A stretch of 64,000 nt of DNA from Osedax fenrisi (taxonomy: Eukaryota; Annelida; Polychaeta; Sabellida; Siboglinidae). The stretch lies in contig OZ025240.1 in NCBI GenBank assembly GCA_964019155.1, positions 32,436,007 through 32,500,006 on the forward strand, in the 5' to 3' direction. Every line of letters begins with the position of its first letter. Position 1 is the stretch's first letter. Position numbers and translations under genes: made by a program. This document shows, piece by piece, positions 33,135 through 49,905 of the stretch. Under the pieces are notes generated by a model that worked only from the letters and a program-made list of their open reading frames with translations, was not told where the DNA came from and ran no database searches.

Positions 33135-34557
33135 ACGATGATTCATTGATGTAGTATTCATTGTAATCAGTATACACTGTATAGTATACAATGTACACTA
33201 TACATTGTACAGTGTGCAATGTACAGTGTTCAATGTACATTATCATTATACAGTGTACATATTGAAGTACTACGTATTCATATAATGTAATGGTCTATAC
33301 GCAATAATCACATAACTATTTTCATTGTAATAGTTTATAATTAACAAGTTCGTTGTACACGTATATGTTCTACTATGGTAGCCTAGTATATATTCATTAT
33401 TTCTAGTATATTTTAATAAATTTACATTATAATATTGTATAGTATTTTAGATCGTATTATATTAGACATATTTACTAATGATAACTAATGATAACTCTTT
33501 GACTAAGGATACATATTTAACTAATGATAACTCTTTGACTAAGTATACATATTTAACTAATGATAATTATTAATAAATGAGAACTATTAAACAAAGGATA
33601 TTTAAACTTTAGAATTTACATAAATATATTTTTAAATATATAAAAAAAACCATAAAATAAAATATTATTTTTTTAAACCTTTTAACTGTTTTTAAAACCT
33701 TTAACTTATGTGTATTTTTAATATTTTATTTTTTAATTTTAATTTTCTTGAGGTCTATATAATTAATCTGAAATTGTAAGTGATTATTTTTGTGTATTGT
33801 ATTATTATTGTATATTAAGTGTAGTTGTAGTTGTATAGCTTTGTATTATGTTTTTTACGTTTTGTTTAATTACCTAATTATTTTGTTTTAATTTTGATTA
33901 TATTTTTATTTTTATTTATTTATCTTATCTCAAATTTTATTTACATGATGAATGACATTATGGGGAGTTTTTTAAAAATATTTATATTGTTTAAAAAGTA
34001 ATCTATATGAATATACATTTATAGTAACATTTTAACTATTTTATTGTGTTTTTTTGGTGACGGAGTGGCTGATGTTTTTGTAATTGTGTGGTATGGTACG
34101 TGTCGGGGAAAGGGATATACTTTTACTGAGAGGAAAGTATTGCCAGTGTTCTTATTATTGGCACAAATATGATCCCTAATTGGACCTGACGAACCCATAC
34201 CCCTGAAGTTGATACACCATATGTCCTCATTAGTTTAAATTACTGTTGGCTACTCTGGTTATAATGTTAATGATTAAATATATCGTATTTTTATAAGTGT
34301 ATTATTCTAATAGATTACTAAATAATTAAATTTATTTATAATTTGTTTTTTAACATATATTTTTGTATATATTTTGTGTATATATTTTATATACATATAT
34401 ATTTCTTTTACTAACTTTAACTCTTAATATTTTATTTATTTTTATTTTGCTTTTAATATAATTTTCTCCTCACAATTGTCCTATATGAAAGTGAAATAGG
34501 TAAACGACTAGATAAGCATAGCGCTTCTTCGTTTACCATGGTTATACCTAAATTCTG

Positions 34558-34558
<1 letters not shown>
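33135..34558. other. Intergenic region with hairpins and a possible LINE 3' end
   Basis: A perfect hairpin TACAATGTA-loop-TACATTGTA lies at 33187-33209, among further TGTACAGTGT/CAATGTACA repeats up to 33260. Around 33475-33560 a segment TAACTAATGATAACTCTTTGACTAAG occurs twice. From about 33700 to 34558 the sequence is T-rich on the plus strand and ends in (ATT)n, which could be the 3' end of a very old LINE, but no coding motif remains. Confidence 0.4.

Positions 34559-34599
<41 letters not shown>
34559..34599. repeat. (ATT)n microsatellite
   Basis: About 13 ATT triplets after ATTCTG, like the tail of a CR1-type element. Confidence 0.9.
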
Positions 34600-34603
<4 letters not shown>

Positions 34604-34875
34604 ATCTTTATAATGTACTATATTTGTTAACTTTTATTGTTTTATTTTATACAAAATTAATATATATATATTATACATGTTTTAGGAAATAAACTATATA
34701 AATTATTTAATATAATTTAATTTATAAACCTATATATGTATACATATATATATATATATATCATTTTCACCTTTGTTAAAGTATTAATTTAGATTTTTCA
34801 TGCAAATTTATGTACTAATACTATAATTAAATTTAATAAAATATTATCAAATCATGCATTTCTCATTATTTTTTA

Positions 34876-38004
<3,129 letters not shown>

Positions 38005-38364
38005 CAACAGTTGCAACGCATAGCAACCAAATTAAAAGTCGCATAAATTTAACGCGTTATTTCTACAAATTAAAAAAAAATTAAATTTCTTTAAAACTAA
38101 TTAATTTCGACATACATTCGGATAACTTGTTCTCTATATTATACGGAATTACATTCGATATTTACGTAGTCATTACATTAAAGGATAATGTTTTAAAATC
38201 GATTTCGAAAATAAGAAAATTGAAACATCGCAACGCTAATTTATTTAGTAAACAAGAAAAATCTAATTCGGCAATTGTTCAATTTAAAATCATAGGGAAA
38301 CAGTTTGTTAAAAATATAAATAATTTCTAAACTATATAATTGTAATATATTTATTACATTAAAA

Positions 38365-39348
38365 ATGGATTGTATTACATGTAATTTAGAAATTAATAAC
38401 GAAAATTATATATCATGTTCATGTGGTAATAAATACCATTATAAATGCTTATATAAAGCAAAAATAATGAAAACAAATTGGTCTAATAAATCACCACCAA
38501 AATATGCTATTCAGTTATTTAGATCACCAAATTTTACATTTAAATGTAATACATGTATAAATAATAATAATGATAATACACCAATAAATCAACCTAGTTT
38601 AAATAACTCATTACCATCGTCTACTATTATTGATAATAGTAATATTAATACTTTAATAAATAGCACAGAAAAAAAATTAAATATGTTACTATCAAAAATC
38701 ACTGAAATAAGTGATATGATTGTTGTTAAAAAATCATACGCTAATGTAACCGCTAATGTAACTTCTACTGTAACCAATTCTGATACCTTTACTGACAATT
38801 TGGTAAAATCAGTAAATATTATTAAAAATAATATAGATAGCAATAATGAAATAATTATTCACAATATAAATATTCCTAATAATGATAAAACTAATTTCTT
38901 TAAATACTTAGTAAATATTATTTGTAAAACAGTAAATATTAATAAATCGTGTGTATTATCAATAGTTCAATTATCATTTAATAAATTAAAATTAATTTTA
39001 GATAATGTGGTCTCAAAAAAAATTATTTTATCAAATGTTAACCGATTATGTAAATTACGAGATCTACAAAATTCATTCATTAGAACATCTCTAGATGAAA
39101 TATCACTAGAACGACATCATATATTATACCATGTAGTTAAAAATAAATTAATTAAAAGTAAAAAAATTATCAAATGTATTTATAATTCTAGAAGTAGTTC
39201 CTATGAACTAAGATATATTATAAATAATAAAATTGACTGGAATATGTCAATTGGTGAAGATAATTTTAGTGTATGGAAATTGTCATATATTACTTATAAA
39301 AATTCCATTATTAATAAAAATAAAAATAAAAATACAGGTTCTAGATGA
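38365..39348 (+). CDS. LINE copy B ORF1: PHD-type zinc finger protein, 327 aa
   Basis: The N-terminus carries C3, C6, C18, C20, H25, C28, C61 and C64, a Cys4-His-Cys3 arrangement of the PHD type also found in ORF1 proteins of some CR1-like elements. A polar asparagine-rich linker follows (about 68-150), then a basic region rich in lysine (about 170-327). It probably binds the element's RNA. It ends with GSR and TGA at 39346-39348, followed by CTA. The downstream ORF continues in the same frame. Confidence 0.8.
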   Translation: MDCITCNLEINNENYISCSCGNKYHYKCLYKAKIMKTNWSNKSPPKYAIQLFRSPNFTFKCNTCINNNNDNTPINQPSLNNSLPSSTIIDNSNINTLINSTEKKLNMLLSKITEISDMIVVKKSYANVTANVTSTVTNSDTFTDNLVKSVNIIKNNIDSNNEIIIHNINIPNNDKTNFFKYLVNIICKTVNINKSCVLSIVQLSFNKLKLILDNVVSKKIILSNVNRLCKLRDLQNSFIRTSLDEISLERHHILYHVVKNKLIKSKKIIKCIYNSRSSSYELRYIINNKIDWNMSIGEDNFSVWKLSYITYKNSIINKNKNKNTGSR

Positions 39349-42216
39349 CTAACCGGCAATAAAGATGAAAATATTAAAAATAACAATTTAAATTTATATT
39401 ACGCTAATGCTCGTAGTATTAGAAATAAAATGAATTTTTTGGAATTTTTACTTTCATCTAATAAATATGACATTATATGTTTAGTTGAAACATTCTTAAC
39501 GGTAGATGATAGAGATTCTCTATATTTAATCGGTGGAAAAAATTATACACTATTTAGATACGATAAATTAATTCATAGAGGAGGTGTTGCGATATTTTGT
39601 AAATCTAGTTTATGTCCTGTAAGAAATTTTATTTCACACATAGATGTTCAATATATACATTTAAAAATTAATTCAAAAATTCCATTTAATATTATATGTG
39701 TCTATAGACCTCCAAATTGTAATGATGTTTCTCATGAACAGATATGTAAATTATTTGATATAACCCAACAAAATTATAATTCATCTATAATTATAGGAGA
39801 TTTTAATTTACCAAATTTTAATTGGAAAGAATATACATTTCCTAGTTACCCAAAAAGTTATGCATTACTTTACGATTCGATTATTAAAAATTCATTTTCA
39901 CAATTAATAAATAAGCCAACTCGTAATAATAATATAATTGATTTACTTTTTACTAATGAAAAACAATTACTATCTAATATAAATATTGGAGACTATTTCG
40001 GATTATACAAAAATATAAGTGACCACTATTCTGTTTCATTTAATGTAAATATTGAAAAATACCCATGTAAACAGATTTTAAAATCAAACAATTTTCATTT
40101 CAATAATGCTAATATAAAATTGATTAAATATCATCTTTCTAGATTTAATTGGGAATATCTAAATTCAAATGATTATAATATCGATCAAAAAGTAGAATAT
40201 TTTAATAAGGTTCTAAATAAATTATTTATATCACATATTCCTAATATAAATAATACAATAAAACAGGTACTTCCGAAGAATATATTGAAATTGAAGAAGC
40301 AAGTAAAAAAATTATTTCGAAAATCTAAAACTAATTTACAATATAAATATAATTGGATAGAAGCAAAAAAAAAATTATCCAAGGAATTAGAATCTTTAAA
40401 TTTTAAGAGAGAGATTAATGCAATTAATTCAAAAAATAAATTAAAGTTTTATAAATTTATGAAAAAAAGACAAAATTTAAAATCTGGAGTATCTCCTCTA
40501 ATTGATATATCAAATAATAATATTTTATTTTCAGATCTCGACAAAGCAAATACGTTAAATTCATATTTTAGTTCAATTCAACAAAATGATAATGGAAATT
40601 TACCCGAATTTTATAACTTAACTAAACAAAAATTTGATAATATTGATTTAAATCTTGAAATAATTAAAATATTTTTAAATAAATTAAAAATTACACATAC
40701 TTTCGGAACTGATGGGATACCATCTTCTATGTTAAAATTATTATCTAATGAATTATGTAGGCCTTTATATATTATTTTTAATTCATCTTTATTATCGGGT
40801 AATACCGAAAATTTGGAAAAAATCTATAATCACACCAATTTAAAAAAAGGTGAACCATCAAATTCAAAGAACTATAGGCCTATTTCAATAACATGAGTAA
40901 TGTGTAGAGTTTTAGAACTTATTATTTCAAAACAATTAATTTTTTATTTAAAATCTAATAATTTATTAACAAAATATCAATATGGTTTTATAAATGGAAA
41001 ATCCACAGAATTACAATTAACAAAATGTTTAAAATTTTGGTATAATGAATTGAATAATAAAAAATGTGTAGATATAATATATATTGATTTTGCTAAAGCT
41101 TTTGATGTTGTTTCTCATGAAAAACTACTATTTAAATTAAAATCATACGGTATATCTAATAAAATAATAAAATGGTTTTATAATTTTTTATCGAATAGAT
41201 CTCAAATTACACGGGTTGAAAATTCTTTTTCAAATAGTTCTATTGTAAAATCTGGAGTACCACAAGGATCGGTTTTAGGTCCAATTTTATTTTTATTATA
41301 TATTAATGATCTTCCTAGTATATTCTCTTCAAAAATTCATATTGATTTATTTGCCGATGATACAAAAATATATTTTTCATACGCATCTGAGAGTGAAAGA
41401 TTTCTTTTACAAAATAATTTAAATTTATTTTCACAATGGGTAAATAAATGGCAATTAAATATTTCATTATCAAAATGTGCAGTTATGACTTTAGGGAAGG
41501 TTACTCCATCAAAATATTTTATAAATAATATTCAATTAGAAAACGTTACTTTTTATAAAGATTTAGGAATAATATTTGAAAATAACCTTTTATTTAATAA
41601 ACATATTGATTATATTTGTAAAAAAGCTTATTTTTCTTTGAATTCAATTTTTAGATGCATTACTACAAAATCCCCTAGAGCTTTATTAAATGCATATAAA
41701 ATTTATTGCAGACCAATTTTAGAATATGCATCCATAATTTGGTCACCTTTTTCAAAGGTTAGTAAATTTCGTAGTCTCATAGACCAAATTGAAAGAGTGC
41801 AAAGATTATTTACTAGACGATTAATTACAAGATGCGTAGGATATACAAATTCATCAAATATTAATTATAAAACATATATAGAGAGATTGGTATATTTTAA
41901 ATTAGAATCACTTGAACTTAGAAGGTTAAAAATAGATCTAACTACAATTTTTAAAATTTAAAATAATTATACAGATATAAATATATCTGATATTCTTAAC
42001 ATTTCGAATAATTGTAGAACTAGAGGTAATTGTAAAAAATTAAATGTAATACATAATTATGATAATACAATTAAAAATATAATTAATAATAGATCAGTTA
42101 ATATATGGAATTCATTAAATAATGATATAATAAAATCTGTATCTGTTTCATCTTTTAAAAATAAAATAAACAAAATCTGTTTCGACAAAATACTTTTTTT
42201 TAACAGAAATTTATAA
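39349..42216 (+). CDS. LINE copy B ORF2: AP endonuclease and reverse transcriptase, interrupted by two stops
   Basis: No ATG precedes the first conserved block YYANARSIRNK; the first ATG (39430) follows it. Endonuclease blocks: LVETFL, RGGVAIF, YRPPN, IIGDFNLPNFNW, ISDHYSVSF. A TGA at 40894-40896 after YRPISIT is followed one codon later by ATG. RT blocks: QYGFINGKSTELQL, motif A IDFAKAFDVVSH, motif B SGVPQGSVLGPILF, motif C FADDTKIYF, and YKDLGIIF. A TAA at 41959-41961 interrupts the C-terminal region, which continues in frame to TAA 42214-42216 (NIWNSLNNDII). No frameshift was seen. It copies the element's RNA by target-primed reverse transcription. Confidence 0.85.
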
Positions 42217-42239
42217 TTTTATATTGATTTATGTTTCAT

Positions 42240-42990
42240 TTTGTATCTAGATTATTGCATTATCTCGTCTGGTTTTTTTAATGTGTTTTTGTTATAGAAA
42301 ATTTAGGTTTTTATATATATATTTCAAATATATTATAATATAAAATTAATAATTCATTATTATTACAGATAAAGTGGGAAGTATTATTTTATGTTTGTTT
42401 GTTCTGTATTATATTTTGTTATAAATTTATTTTTGTTATAGAAAATTCGGATTTTTTATATCTATATTTCAAATATACTATAATATAAAATTAATAATTC
42501 ATTATTATTACAGATAAAGTGTGAAGTATTATTTTACTTTTGTTTGTTCGGTATTATATGTTTGTTTTATATATATTTTGTAAATATGTTTCAAATGTAT
42601 TATATTACTAAAATACAATATTAATAATTTTCTATTATTTCAGATTATAGTGATAAGTATTATATTATTTTGTTTCGTAATATTATTGGAATGTTTTGTT
42701 ATTAACTGTTTTTGTATAGGTATATTGGTTTATTTTATTTATAACTTGTTCTGTTTTTATATATATATATATATGTTTCAAATTTATTATACAATTAAAA
42801 TATAAATATAAATTAATAAAGTACCTACTATTATTACAGATTTTGGTAAGTATTACATTATTTGTTTGTTTCATTCTAGTATTGGTTTATTTGATTTTTA
42901 ATATGTTCTGTTTATAATATATTTAAAATTTAACATTTAAAATTTAACATTTAAATATAAAATTATATAACTAATAATTTATTACTAAAA
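42240..42990 (+). repeat. Tandem repeats in the 3' UTR of LINE copy B
   Basis: Four to five imperfect units of about 140-170 bp. Each has a TATTTCAAATATATTATAAT-like core, a TTATTATTACAG box, then AAGTATTATTTTA and GTTTGTTC. Unit starts lie near 42287, 42429, 42590 and 42760. The first two are nearly identical. Confidence 0.75.
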
Positions 42991-43341
42991 CAGGGTACAA
43001 GATGAAGAATTCTATAAAGTTAAAGTAGAAATTGAATATTTCGATGCCACTTACAAAATAATGTATTTTATTTCTATTTTCGATTATTTTTACGCTATCT
43101 TTTATTTCTATTTTGATCATTTTTCGTTTATTTGTACTATATGATTTATTTCTACTTTCGATTGTTTTTCGTTTATTTTTACGGTAACTGTAAAACGTTT
43201 TAATTTCCTTAATTTTTTAATTTCGTATTATTCTTTATTTATTTCTATAACGTATGTTATCGTTAGCAAATATTTATACTTTATACTTTCGATTATATTT
43301 TCGGCTATGTATTTGCTTAAATAAATTATCAATCAACCAAT

Positions 43342-44553
<1,212 letters not shown>

Positions 44554-44700
44554 GCTCTATTGAAATTAGCAAATGAGAGAGGTATTTGTATAGCATATGC
44601 AGTAACTTTGCATAAATCGTTTAGCGATGAATTTTATCAGAAAGTTTCAAATCGGATCGTTGCAGACACCAAATCTAACGTCATTGTTTTATTCATTCGG
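44554..44700 (+). CDS. Orphan class C GPCR ligand-domain exon
   Basis: A 49-codon open exon between a CTTTTATAG acceptor and a CGG/GTAAAT donor. It reads ALLKLANERGICIAYAVTLH then SFSDEFYQKV and SNVIVLFIR. The ERGICIA block and the beta strand V-I-V-L-F-x-R two helices later are characteristic of the Venus-flytrap domain of metabotropic glutamate and related receptors. No flanking exon of the same receptor was recognised within several kilobases on either side. It could belong to a gene with very long introns, or be a remnant. Confidence 0.7.
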
Positions 44701-45437
44701 GTAAATTATTAAATAAATATTAGTAATATTATATTATAAATTAATCAATATCAATTAAGTTAAGTTATATATAATTAGATGGTATATAATACTTATCCTA
44801 TAAATAATATGTGTATTTGTAAATATCTACATTTAAAAAAAAATAATTTATTTATATATTTTATATACAATTATAATTTGTAAATCATAAAAAAATCCAT
44901 GTAAGGTTTCCTATATCATATATCCTATATATTTATTTTATAATAAATATTAATATATCATTTAAGTATAACATACTGAGATGTATCTCCTGTGTATTAT
45001 ATAGCTTACATAGTATTATTAATACATAACCAATAGTATATCTATGACACTCTATCTATTCAACCCATAGACAAACTATAAATACAACAACTAGTATATA
45101 ACCTGATATTACATTCAAATATACCCTAATATATCCATATAGAGTATTATTCTAATGAAAACAGTATAATCTAATTTAACTATTTACTAATATATTATCG
45201 TATACCGTAACACATAATAATGCAATTAACTGAGATTTAATTTCAACCGGTCGGTTAACTTCAACCAATACTCGAAGATATACTGAATAACAATACTGAA
45301 TAATACATTCTCAATAACGGTGATTAATATGACATACCCAGGCTACCAAGTGTAGCTCATTTGGTTTCGATGTAGTTGCATTATATTGCTAATCGTAGCT
45401 ATTTCAATACATATACATTTTATAAGTTTTGTATGTA
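44701..45437. other. AT-rich spacer downstream of the orphan receptor exon
   Basis: Possible intron if the receptor exon is part of a live gene. No further exon, repeat or RNA was recognised. Confidence 0.45.
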
Positions 45438-46122
45438 TAGCTAAACATAGATATTTCGATACATGATTAATTTATTGATAATATTAAAGTTTCCCATAAT
45501 AACTAAACATAGATTTTTCGATACATGATTAATTTGATGATAATATTAGAGTTTCCCATAATAACTAAACATAGATTTTTCGATACATGATTAATTTGAT
45601 GATAATATTAGAGTTTCCCACAATATATAAACATAGATTTTTTGATACATGATTATTTAATGATAATATTAGAGTTTTCCATAATAGCTAAACATAGATT
45701 TTCGATACATGATTAATTTAATGATTATATTAGAGTTTCCCATAATAGCTAAACATAGATTTTGCGATACATGATTAATTTGATGATAATATTAGAGTTT
45801 CCCATAATAAATAAACATAGATTTTTTGATACATGATAATTTAATGATAATATTAGAGTTTCCCATAATATCTAAACATAGATTTTTCGATACATTATTA
45901 ATTTAATGATTATATAGAGTTTCCCATAATAGCTAAACATAGATTTGTTGATACATGATTATTTAATGATAATATTAGAGTTTCCCATAATAGCTAAACA
46001 TAGATTTTTCGATACATGATTAATTTAATGATGATATTAGAGTTTCCCATAATAGCTCAACATAGATTTGTTGATACATGATTATTTAATGATAATATTA
46101 GAGTTTCCCATAATAGCTTTTG
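45438..46122. repeat. 62-bp tandem repeat array, about 11 copies
   Basis: The unit contains CTAAACATAGATTTTTCGAT, ACATGATTAATTTAATGATA and ATATTAGAGTTTCCCATAAT. Successive starts at 45440, 45502 and 45564 give an exact 62-bp period. Later copies differ by small indels and CG/TG changes. Confidence 0.92.
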
Positions 46123-47053
46123 AATAACATCATACATTTTATATCATTATTTATGATTCATATATGATTCATAAATAAATATATTTGACATATCTTAAAT
46201 TATTATTACAAAATACTGACATTTGTAATAATGTTGTATAGATTGTATTATATTCATCATATTATGCTGATGTATTAAATAAATACCTCGGTGGTATAGG
46301 GATGTTGGTGTAATAGTTATGTTTGCTGCAATAATGCCCTTATAAATATCAAATAAATCATATTCAGATGGGTATTTATAGAGACTTGGTATATAATATA
46401 TTATAATCTTTAGGTTTCTATTGAAAATATGTAATCTAGATTCCATAAATTATTTTATTTCGTTAATATTATAAGTTTCGTATATTCATTTAAAATTGTA
46501 AAGCCATTCATTGTAGTTATATATAGTGTATATAAATAGGAGATTCGTAGTGAAAGTATAAGATTAGGAGTTTACAAAACTGTAAGTATAAGTAGAATTC
46601 TATTATAAATATGGATGAACAATTCACATATTAGATGATATTTCATGTAGGTTACCTACTACTATCAAGTATAAATAATCAAAAAAATCAATATTTGATG
46701 ATATGGATGATGAACTATTTAACTGGTTTATTTCAATAGGATAATAAGACAATATTCCACTTTCTGGTTAGTTTTATTGATAGTTATTTATTATATTTGC
46801 AAAATAATTATAATTATTTTTAATTGTCTATAAAATTACGAATATTAACATATATGGTGACATTTTCAATTCCTTATATTAACAATAATATATCGATAAC
46901 GACTGCATTTTAATATATATATATATTTATAGTTCCCTTTAATAAATAATGTATAATATATAATTGTCATTATAAAACGTATCAAAATAATACAGTAATT
47001 ATGTGATCCACATTTTAATCGATGCATATATAGATATGTAATACATATTATGT

Positions 47054-47098
<45 letters not shown>

Positions 47099-47488
47099 TA
47101 TACAATTAGTCAAAGTAATTTAGTATATACTAATGTATATCAACTAATTTTAATAATTTGTAAAGGTTTATTATCGATATCTTTTGTAGTTTTGTAAATA
47201 TGTAGATTTTTAAATGTACATTATAATAATGAATATTGATTAATGTATTCATATACAGTTTTTCTTATTTATTACTGAAATATTTTAATATACAATTAGA
47301 ATTAGTTTTGATAAATTCCTAATGTGTCATTCTAAGAAAATTAATAATAATCATTGATATATAAACAAAATGGTGTATGCTTATATGCATAGTTTATGCA
47401 TAATTAAATACATAGATTTGTACTTTTAAAGTAACTTTATCATAAAGTGTATGTAAACTATAAATCTATGCAAACAACATTTTATTAT

Positions 47489-47490
<2 letters not shown>
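46123..47490. other. AT-rich region, nothing recognised
   Basis: A minus-strand open stretch at 46195-46446 has a normal-looking residue mix, but no family or splice context that I recognise. A (TA)n run lies near 47055-47095. No RNA gene was seen. Confidence 0.45.
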
Positions 47491-47526
<36 letters not shown>

Positions 47527-47558
47527 TATTCCACCTATCCATCTATTAAGCATATCAT

Positions 47559-47603
<45 letters not shown>

Positions 47604-47637
47604 CTATATTAAATATTAATATTTAGGCATAATTTAT

Positions 47638-47685
<48 letters not shown>

Positions 47686-47720
47686 TATTCCACCTATCCA
47701 TCTATTAAGCATATCATTAT
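47491..47720. repeat. Locally duplicated target sequence beside LINE copy C
   Basis: The segment TGTATATTATTCCACCTATC through CATCTATTAAGCATATCATT occurs at 47520-47562 and again at 47679-47721. Between them lies AATACTATATTAAATATTAA through TTTAGGCATAATTTA, which occurs again at about 49673-49712 after the LINE. Confidence 0.85.
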
Positions 47721-47721
47721 A

Positions 47722-49670
47722 TATTAATAATAATAATTTAGAAAGTAAATTATTATCAGCTATTTTGTCAATTGATCTATGTAAAGCCTTTGATACAATA
47801 GATCATGAATTACTAATACTTAAAATGGAAAATTATGGTTTTAGAGGTGTTGCAAAAGATTTGTTTACTAGTTATCTTGAAAATAGAATGCAATGTATCA
47901 TTTACAATGATATTAAGTCTGATTTTAGTAATATTAATATTGGTGTTCCTCAAGGTTCTGTTTTGGGTCCTTTCCCTTTTAATATATTTTTAAATTCCTA
48001 TATTATTTGCTGACTATACTAATTTAATTTTTAAAGATAAAGATGCTAATACTCTTAAATTAACTATGAATAATGAACTTAAGAAATTAAATATATGGTT
48101 ATCTGAAAATAAACTAACTATTAACATAGATAAATCATCTTACATTTTAATTCATGATAAGTTTAATGATAACAAATATATAAATAATTTTGTTTTACAT
48201 ATAAATGGTAATATAATCAATAGAGTACGGTATTATAAATTTTTAGGAATCACTATAGATGAGAAATTAAACTGGAAAAACATATAAATAATATAGCTAA
48301 TACGCTTTCTAAAGTTGTATCTATTATACATAAATTAAAATATTCTCTTACTATAAAATCATTAAAACTCATTTATAATACATTTTTTCTACCTTATCTA
48401 AATTATTGTAATATTGTATGGTCTACTACATATATATATAATCTAAATAGATTAATTATTATACAAAATAAAGCCATCAGAGCTATTTTCAATATTTCAA
48501 ATAGATGTAATACAGATAAATATTATAAAATATTGAATATCTTGAAATTTACTGATATTGTAAAATTAAAAACTCTAAAATTTATGTTTAGGATTTTTAA
48601 TAATTATACACCAATCATTATCAAAAATATGTTCTCTATTAATCAATGTATATATAGTCAGAGAAAAATTTTTAAATTTGTTATTCCTTCTTTCCGTCTT
48701 AATATAAAATTTGTTTGCATAACTCACAATGGTCCATTTTTATGGAATCTTCTTGAAAACAGATTTAAATTATTATATAATATAAATACGTTTACTCGAA
48801 GTTTAAAATATAATTATATTTCGATGTATTAAATGCTTTAACTGATTATATTATTTTTTTATATTATATCTTACATATCTTACATATCTTATATATCTTA
48901 CATATCTTTTATACATATTTTCCAACTATTTATTTTTTTAAACTATTTTTAGTTAATTTTATATACTTAATTTTATTTATTATATTTTATTTAATTTAAT
49001 TTATATTCAAACATGATGAAGTAATTACTCGGGAATGGAATTTTTTAATTTTTTATAAATTTTGTAATTTTTGTTTTTAATGTACATATTTGATATATAT
49101 GAGCTTTTATTATATAATATAAATATCCAAATTGCAATTTTTTTCTGTAGATTTTTTCTGTAATTTATTATATTTTTACATTTAATTATTTTTTGTTAAT
49201 ATGTATTCATCAGTATCTTCATTTAAATTATATAGTGATAATAGAGACTTCTTTCATTTTCTATATTTATATTTGTATATGTATATTTTTGTTTATGTAG
49301 GTATGTTTGTATGGGTGAACCTATATGTATGTATATGTATTTGTGTGTGTGTGTGTGCATTTGTATATGCGTGTATTAATGTACGTATGTGTGTATATGT
49401 GTATATATATATGTATATGTATATTCATATATATTTTATGGAAATAATATATTGATATGACAATATCGTTGTTTTATTGAATAACTCATTATTTTATTTA
49501 TATAATTTTATCAAATAAGATTGCATCCTTTTAGTTATTTTTTTTTTAGTTGTGTAAAAATTTATCAAATTGCCTATTATTTTTTATCATATATATTTGT
49601 ATAATTATTTTCCATTCTCGAATAATTAAAAGGGATTTCTACCCAGTAGTTCGCTACATCTTCTGAGTTA
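47722..49670 (+). mobile_element. LINE copy C, 5'-truncated reverse transcriptase relic
   Basis: Starts inside the RT domain at LSAILSIDLCKAFDTIDH (motif A), followed by NIGVPQGSVLGPFPFNIF (motif B). After a frameshift, motif C reads FADYTNLIF, with the second catalytic aspartate changed to tyrosine. The region NIWLSENKLTINIDKSSYIL, YKFLGITIDEKLNW and an RAIFNISNRCNTDKYYKILN block continue to a C-terminus FTRSLKYNYISMY at 48832. About 0.8 kb of T-rich 3' UTR follows, including CATATCTTA repeats (48863-48905) and a GTGTAT-rich stretch (49260-49440). It differs from copies A and B. Confidence 0.8.
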
Positions 49671-49779
49671 TATAATACTATATTAAATATTAATATTTAG
49701 GCATAATTTATTGTATATTCGTTATAATTATAATAAATTTATATAAAAGGAATTTAAAATAGAAACAATTTATATATTT

Positions 49780-49905
49780 CTTAAAATTATTGATAGGTTC
49801 TGGGTTAGTTCTGATTTATTTCTAGAAAAGTTCTGGATTAGTTATTATTTAATTCTGCGTAGGTTCTGGGTTAATTTGATTTAGTTCTGGAAAAGTTCTG
49901 GATTT
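49780..49905. repeat. Short tandem repeat of about 75 bp, two copies
   Basis: AGGTTCTGGGTTAGTTCTGAT...AAAAGTTCTGGAT is followed by AGGTTCTGGGTTAATTTGAT...AAAAGTTCTGGAT. No gene was seen around it up to 50371. Confidence 0.7.

Noticed and set aside
38365..42216. A variant genetic code in which TGA is sense
   Set aside because: Copy A has TAA at the same site as one of the TGAs, host genes end in normal stops, and no host exon uses TGA internally.
46195..46446. An 83-residue minus-strand protein
   Set aside because: No recognised motif, no splice context and no compositional difference from the surrounding AT-rich DNA.
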